Below are positions 53,351 to 56,572 of a stretch of DNA of 56,572 nt, one piece after another; positions within the stretch are counted from its first letter, which is position 1; every line of letters starts with the position of its first letter. The notes below the pieces were generated by a model. The model was not told the DNA's origin. It was given only the letters and a program-made list of their open reading frames with translations, and made no database searches. The DNA is from Candidatus Kryptoniota bacterium (GTDB lineage Bacteria > Bacteroidota > Ignavibacteria > Kryptoniales > JAKASW01), in NCBI GenBank assembly GCA_036567965.1, contig DATCTN010000004.1, positions 1 through 56,572 on the forward strand, written 5' to 3'. Both the position numbers and the translations under genes were made by a program.

Positions 53351-55807
53351 ATGCACACATTGAGCTTAATACTTCTCTTAGCTTCACTCTCCCTGCACAC
53401 AAATTCGAACGGGACTATGAACACACTTGGAAACCTTTCCAAACTGGAACAAACACCCAAAGCCATTTTCGCACATTATGATTCCGGCGAAGCGAGGATT
53501 GAAGTGTTCAAATCTGGAATCGTCCATCTCACAGTCATGCGCGGCAAAGACGAAATGAAATCGTTTGCAGTTATTGACTCCCCGGTGGCTATTCCGGCTT
53601 CATCCATGAAGATCGGCAAGGCGGACGTCGAGTTGGCGGGTCCTGGCGGCACTTTCAATTTCCATCTCGAAAATCTCGAGTTTTCCTTCATACCAAAATC
53701 AGGAGTTAATTCGCTGGATTTGAAAGGCGTCCAATTCAGCGATACAGGGCTTGTGGCGGAATTCGATATTCACGGAGCACGGAACTTCTACGGGCTTGGT
53801 GAGAAAACGCTCCCATTCAACAAATACGGCACTCGTGCCACCATGTGGAACTCTGATTTTCCGGCTTATACGGTCAGGTTCGACCCACTGTACGAGAGCA
53901 TACCGTTTCTCCTCAAATCAGACCCGCAAGGCACATACGGAATATTCCTTGACAATACATCGCGCACGACGTTCGATGTCTGCGCAACGGACAGCGATCA
54001 GATCGTATATACCGCGAAAGAGGGGGCATTCGAGCTTTACGTCATCCCCGGGAAAAACCCGGCGGAAGTTGTGGGTAAATTCAGTGAGCTTACAGGCAAA
54101 ATGCATATGCCTCCCCTCTGGGCACTCGGGTACCAGCAGTCGAGATGGAGCTATTATCCGGAAGCAAGAGTCCTAGAACTCGCCCGCGGGTTCAGGGAAA
54201 ACAATATCCCATGTGACGTGATCTATCTCGATATCGACTACATGAATGGGTATAAATGTTTTACGTGGAGCCCGAAAAATTTTCCGACACCGAAGGAAAT
54301 GCTCGACACGCTGCACGGACTAGGATTCAAGGTGGTCACGATTATCGATCCGGGGATCAAAGATGAAAAAGGATATGACGTATTTGAGAGCGGGATGAAG
54401 GACAGTGTGTTTGTAAAAAAGCCCGACGGCAGTCATTTCACCGGTCAGGTGTGGCCCGGTAAGTGTGTTTTCCCGGACTTCTTCAATGAAAAAACCAGAA
54501 AGTGGTGGGGAAGTCAGTACAAGTTCCTGCTCGACTACGGTGTCGACGGATTCTGGAACGACATGAATGAGCCGAGTGTGTTTGATTCGCCGAACAAAAC
54601 ATTCGATCTGGATGTGGTGCATTTGGTGGATGAAGGTCAGAGCGTGGAAAATGAAGAGCAGATCTCAGAGAGTAAAACCCAAACGGAAAAGTTTGCCAGG
54701 CATGTTGCGGTTCACAACGCGTATGGTATGCAGATGGCCCGGGCGACCCGTGAAGGATTGGAGAGATTGGAGCCCAACTTGAGGCCTCTTGTGCTTACCC
54801 GCGCGAATTACGCCGGAGGACAGAGATACGCCGCAATGTGGACGGGCGATAATTTTGCAAGCTTCGCGCACTTGAGATTGGCGCTCTCAATGTTTCTGAA
54901 TATCGGACTTTCGGGCCAGCCGTTTGTCGGGAGCGACGTAGGCGGATTCATTGGTGATCCGAGTCCGGAACTTTTCTCTCGCTGGCTCGAGCTCGGCGTA
55001 TTCAGCCCGTTCTTCAGGACGCATAGTGTCATTAACTCGAAGCCGCGAGAGCCATGGGCATTCGGCGAGCCGTATACGGGGATCAACAGGAATATCATCG
55101 ATCGGAGATACGAACTCATCCCTGAACTTTATTCTGAATTCAAGAATGCTCATGACACCGGACTTCCGATGGTGCGGCCACTCTTCCTCAACTATCCGGA
55201 AGATCAAAAGTCTTATGAATTGTCAGATGAATTTTTGTTCGGCGACAAGTTTCTCGTAGCGCCTGTTCTCGATTCGGGGAAAGTGAAGAGGAATGTGTAT
55301 TTACCTTCAGGGAACTGGATGAGCTTCTACGACGGAAAGTTAATTTCGGAGGGATGGCACGAGTTCGACGCCCCGCTGGGCATGACTCCTATCTTTGTGA
55401 AAGATGGAGGAGTTGTGTTCACACAGAGTTTGGTTCAGAGTACTTCGGATCAAGCCGACACATTGATCCTGAAAGTGTTTTCAATGAAGAGAGGGAAGGG
55501 TTCAGCTTATTTCGATGATGGTGTTACTCGTGACTATCGTGATGGAAAATATCTGGCTATGGATGTTACGTTTGGAGCTGAAGACAAAACAGATGTTCTA
55601 GATTTTGGTTTGAATGGGGATTACGTACCCGGTTATAAATTCATTGCCGTCGAAATCCCATTTACTGAAAGGATCCCGTACCATGACGGTGTCCTTGAGA
55701 CAGTCAGTGGAAACCAAACATTCGCGCCTGTCAGAGACGAGCGAAATGGATTCATGCGAGTGACTTTTCCATTTAGCCCTAAGATTAAGAGGATAGTACT
55801 GAAATAA
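53351..55807 (+). CDS. Secreted GH31 alpha-glucosidase/alpha-xylosidase-type enzyme
   Basis: 818 residues. Short signal peptide (LSLILLLASLSLHTNS). N-terminal beta-sandwich with NFYGLGEKTLPFNKYG, then the TIM barrel: WALGYQQSRWSYYPE, DVIYLDIDYMNGYKCFTW, nucleophile Asp404 in DGFWNDMNEP, acid Asp500 in WTGDNFASF, and FVGSDVGGF; C-terminal beta domains with FLVAPVL and YLPSGNWMSFYDG. All match GH31 retaining alpha-glycosidases, most often alpha-1,4/1,6-glucosidases. There is no T9SS tail, so a periplasmic location is likely. It would finish off oligosaccharides from secreted glycanases. Confidence 0.93.
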   Translation: MHTLSLILLLASLSLHTNSNGTMNTLGNLSKLEQTPKAIFAHYDSGEARIEVFKSGIVHLTVMRGKDEMKSFAVIDSPVAIPASSMKIGKADVELAGPGGTFNFHLENLEFSFIPKSGVNSLDLKGVQFSDTGLVAEFDIHGARNFYGLGEKTLPFNKYGTRATMWNSDFPAYTVRFDPLYESIPFLLKSDPQGTYGIFLDNTSRTTFDVCATDSDQIVYTAKEGAFELYVIPGKNPAEVVGKFSELTGKMHMPPLWALGYQQSRWSYYPEARVLELARGFRENNIPCDVIYLDIDYMNGYKCFTWSPKNFPTPKEMLDTLHGLGFKVVTIIDPGIKDEKGYDVFESGMKDSVFVKKPDGSHFTGQVWPGKCVFPDFFNEKTRKWWGSQYKFLLDYGVDGFWNDMNEPSVFDSPNKTFDLDVVHLVDEGQSVENEEQISESKTQTEKFARHVAVHNAYGMQMARATREGLERLEPNLRPLVLTRANYAGGQRYAAMWTGDNFASFAHLRLALSMFLNIGLSGQPFVGSDVGGFIGDPSPELFSRWLELGVFSPFFRTHSVINSKPREPWAFGEPYTGINRNIIDRRYELIPELYSEFKNAHDTGLPMVRPLFLNYPEDQKSYELSDEFLFGDKFLVAPVLDSGKVKRNVYLPSGNWMSFYDGKLISEGWHEFDAPLGMTPIFVKDGGVVFTQSLVQSTSDQADTLILKVFSMKRGKGSAYFDDGVTRDYRDGKYLAMDVTFGAEDKTDVLDFGLNGDYVPGYKFIAVEIPFTERIPYHDGVLETVSGNQTFAPVRDERNGFMRVTFPFSPKIKRIVLK

Positions 55808-56329
55808 GCGGGCGAATTCGCACCTCAAGGTCCGCGTTGCGCTCTAGGTGCGTCTCAAGAGACCCGGGTCGCCTTTAGATGCCGAGCTGAATTCGGCATG
55901 GCAAGCCCTCTCCATGACTCTCTAAATATGCTGCTAGTTGCAGCTGACTAATCTTGGATACAGAATTCAGCTCCCCCACGACGTAGACCGCAGTCACTCG
56001 CTGCGTCGACTTCAACCTGAAAGAAGAAAACCTTGCCCATTGTCTCATCCGCGAACGGAAACCGATTTTAGCTTACCTAACCCGCTGAATTATCCCGGTT
56101 TAGAAACCTTTCATTTAGGGGCATTACGCTGGTTACACGAAAATCTGAAAGCGTTACGCATTTGTAACGGTTTCAAGCGACCTGTCCATCGAGCTCCTGT
56201 TCTAGCATAAATTTGAGGGTCAATTCCGGCATGAAGCTTGAGCTTATGAGTCTAGTTATGAAAAAGATGATTCTAAAGAGTTTCGAGAAAAATAACGTTT
56301 CACAAACTAAAACCTACAGGAGGTCTATT
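55808..56329. other. 522-bp gap before the DUF4402 gene
   Basis: A small hairpin GCCGA...TCGGC lies near 55879-55895. An open frame at 55938-56210 has no ribosome site and an unlikely composition, so I do not call it. Nothing else seen. Confidence 0.4.
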
Positions 56330-56572
56330 ATGAAACGGGCAATGTTAGTCGCAGCAATGATCCTCGGGATCGCAGGGATGTCACTCGCACAAAACAGTGC
56401 AAACACCAACGTCACCGTCAGTACCACGGTGATCCAGGGAATCACTCTCACAGTAAGTGGTACGCTTAATTTCGGAACAGTGGTCGCAGGTACAACCCCG
56501 GCGGCCCTGAGCGCCAACACCAACGGCAGTGCACCCCTCTTCACAGCCACCGCCAATGGCGCGACTTCTCTC
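56330..56572 (+). CDS. DUF4402-type secreted protein, 3' end beyond window
   Basis: AGGAGG six bases before ATG 56330. 81 codons visible. Signal peptide MLVAAMILGIAGMSLAQ, then NVTVSTTVIQGITLTVSG, LNFGTVVAGTTPAALSANTN: the N-terminal strand pattern (TPITL, LDFG-v-aGt) of DUF4402, a pilin-like surface protein family. Ala/Thr-rich. Truncated by the window edge, so length and C-terminus are unknown. Confidence 0.75.
   Translation, partial: MKRAMLVAAMILGIAGMSLAQNSANTNVTVSTTVIQGITLTVSGTLNFGTVVAGTTPAALSANTNGSAPLFTATANGATSL

Noticed and set aside
55938-56210. 90-codon open frame before the DUF4402 gene
   Set aside because: No ribosome site, odd composition, no recognisable motif; not called.
1-56572. 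CRISPR array, prophage, or plasmid origin
   Set aside because: No regular short repeats with spacers, no phage structural genes and no replication genes were seen.

Overview
The window (about 50% G+C) looks like a chromosomal piece of a non-Bacteroidia member of the FCB group, most likely an Ignavibacteria/Kryptoniota/Kapabacteria-type bacterium. Six reading frames end in the type IX secretion (T9SS) sorting tail with an NPFNPTT-like motif, as is typical there. Strong AGGAGG ribosome sites and TTGnnn-N17-TAnnnT promoters (upstream of aspS, the ECF sigma gene and the hybA-like gene) argue against true Bacteroidia. The taxonomic assignment is inference.

Layout. 1-12.4 kb is a secreted-protein region. 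It holds T9SS tail relics, an exported alpha/beta hydrolase, a 7TMR-DISM histidine kinase with its NarL-type regulator, a PKD lipoprotein, two T9SS beta-propeller proteins, a decayed glycosidase-like gene and a GH5 glycanase with a T9SS tail. Several gene fragments lie on the minus strand between these genes.

12.4-25.7 kb is the most interesting part, a hydrogen-based electron-transfer locus. A HybB/NrfD-like membrane protein and a HybA-like ferredoxin are transcribed leftward, with a decayed GcvH-like gene behind them. Divergently, a QmoC-like HdrC-HdrE protein is followed by a 1490-residue fusion (HdrA/QmoA with an inserted GltD/NfnB-type NAD(P)H module, then a second complete HdrA), MvhD, the small and large subunits of a group-3c-like [NiFe]-hydrogenase, and a maturation protease. 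A cyclic-nucleotide-binding-domain protein converges on this operon. No HdrB is present. I infer a complex joining H2, NAD(P)H, ferredoxin and the quinone pool.

25.7-31.7 kb contains debris (truncated radical SAM gene, IS3-type transposase remnant), a GT39-like membrane glycosyltransferase, adjacent tRNA-Gln(CUG) and tRNA-Glu(CUC), and an ECF sigma / anti-sigma / TlpA-like thioredoxin operon.

31.8-46 kb is mostly housekeeping: aldo/keto reductase, DUF362 protein, SGNH lipoprotein, Hsp20, a helical protein, Lon, an SxtJ-like / carbamoyltransferase / DUF5989 module, then purF, pgsA, ftsY and mutL.

46-56.6 kb has two gingipain-like (C25) T9SS proteins flanking a frameshifted outer-membrane-like gene and a small secreted protein, then aspS, a secreted GH31 alpha-glucosidase, and the start of a DUF4402 protein cut by the window edge.
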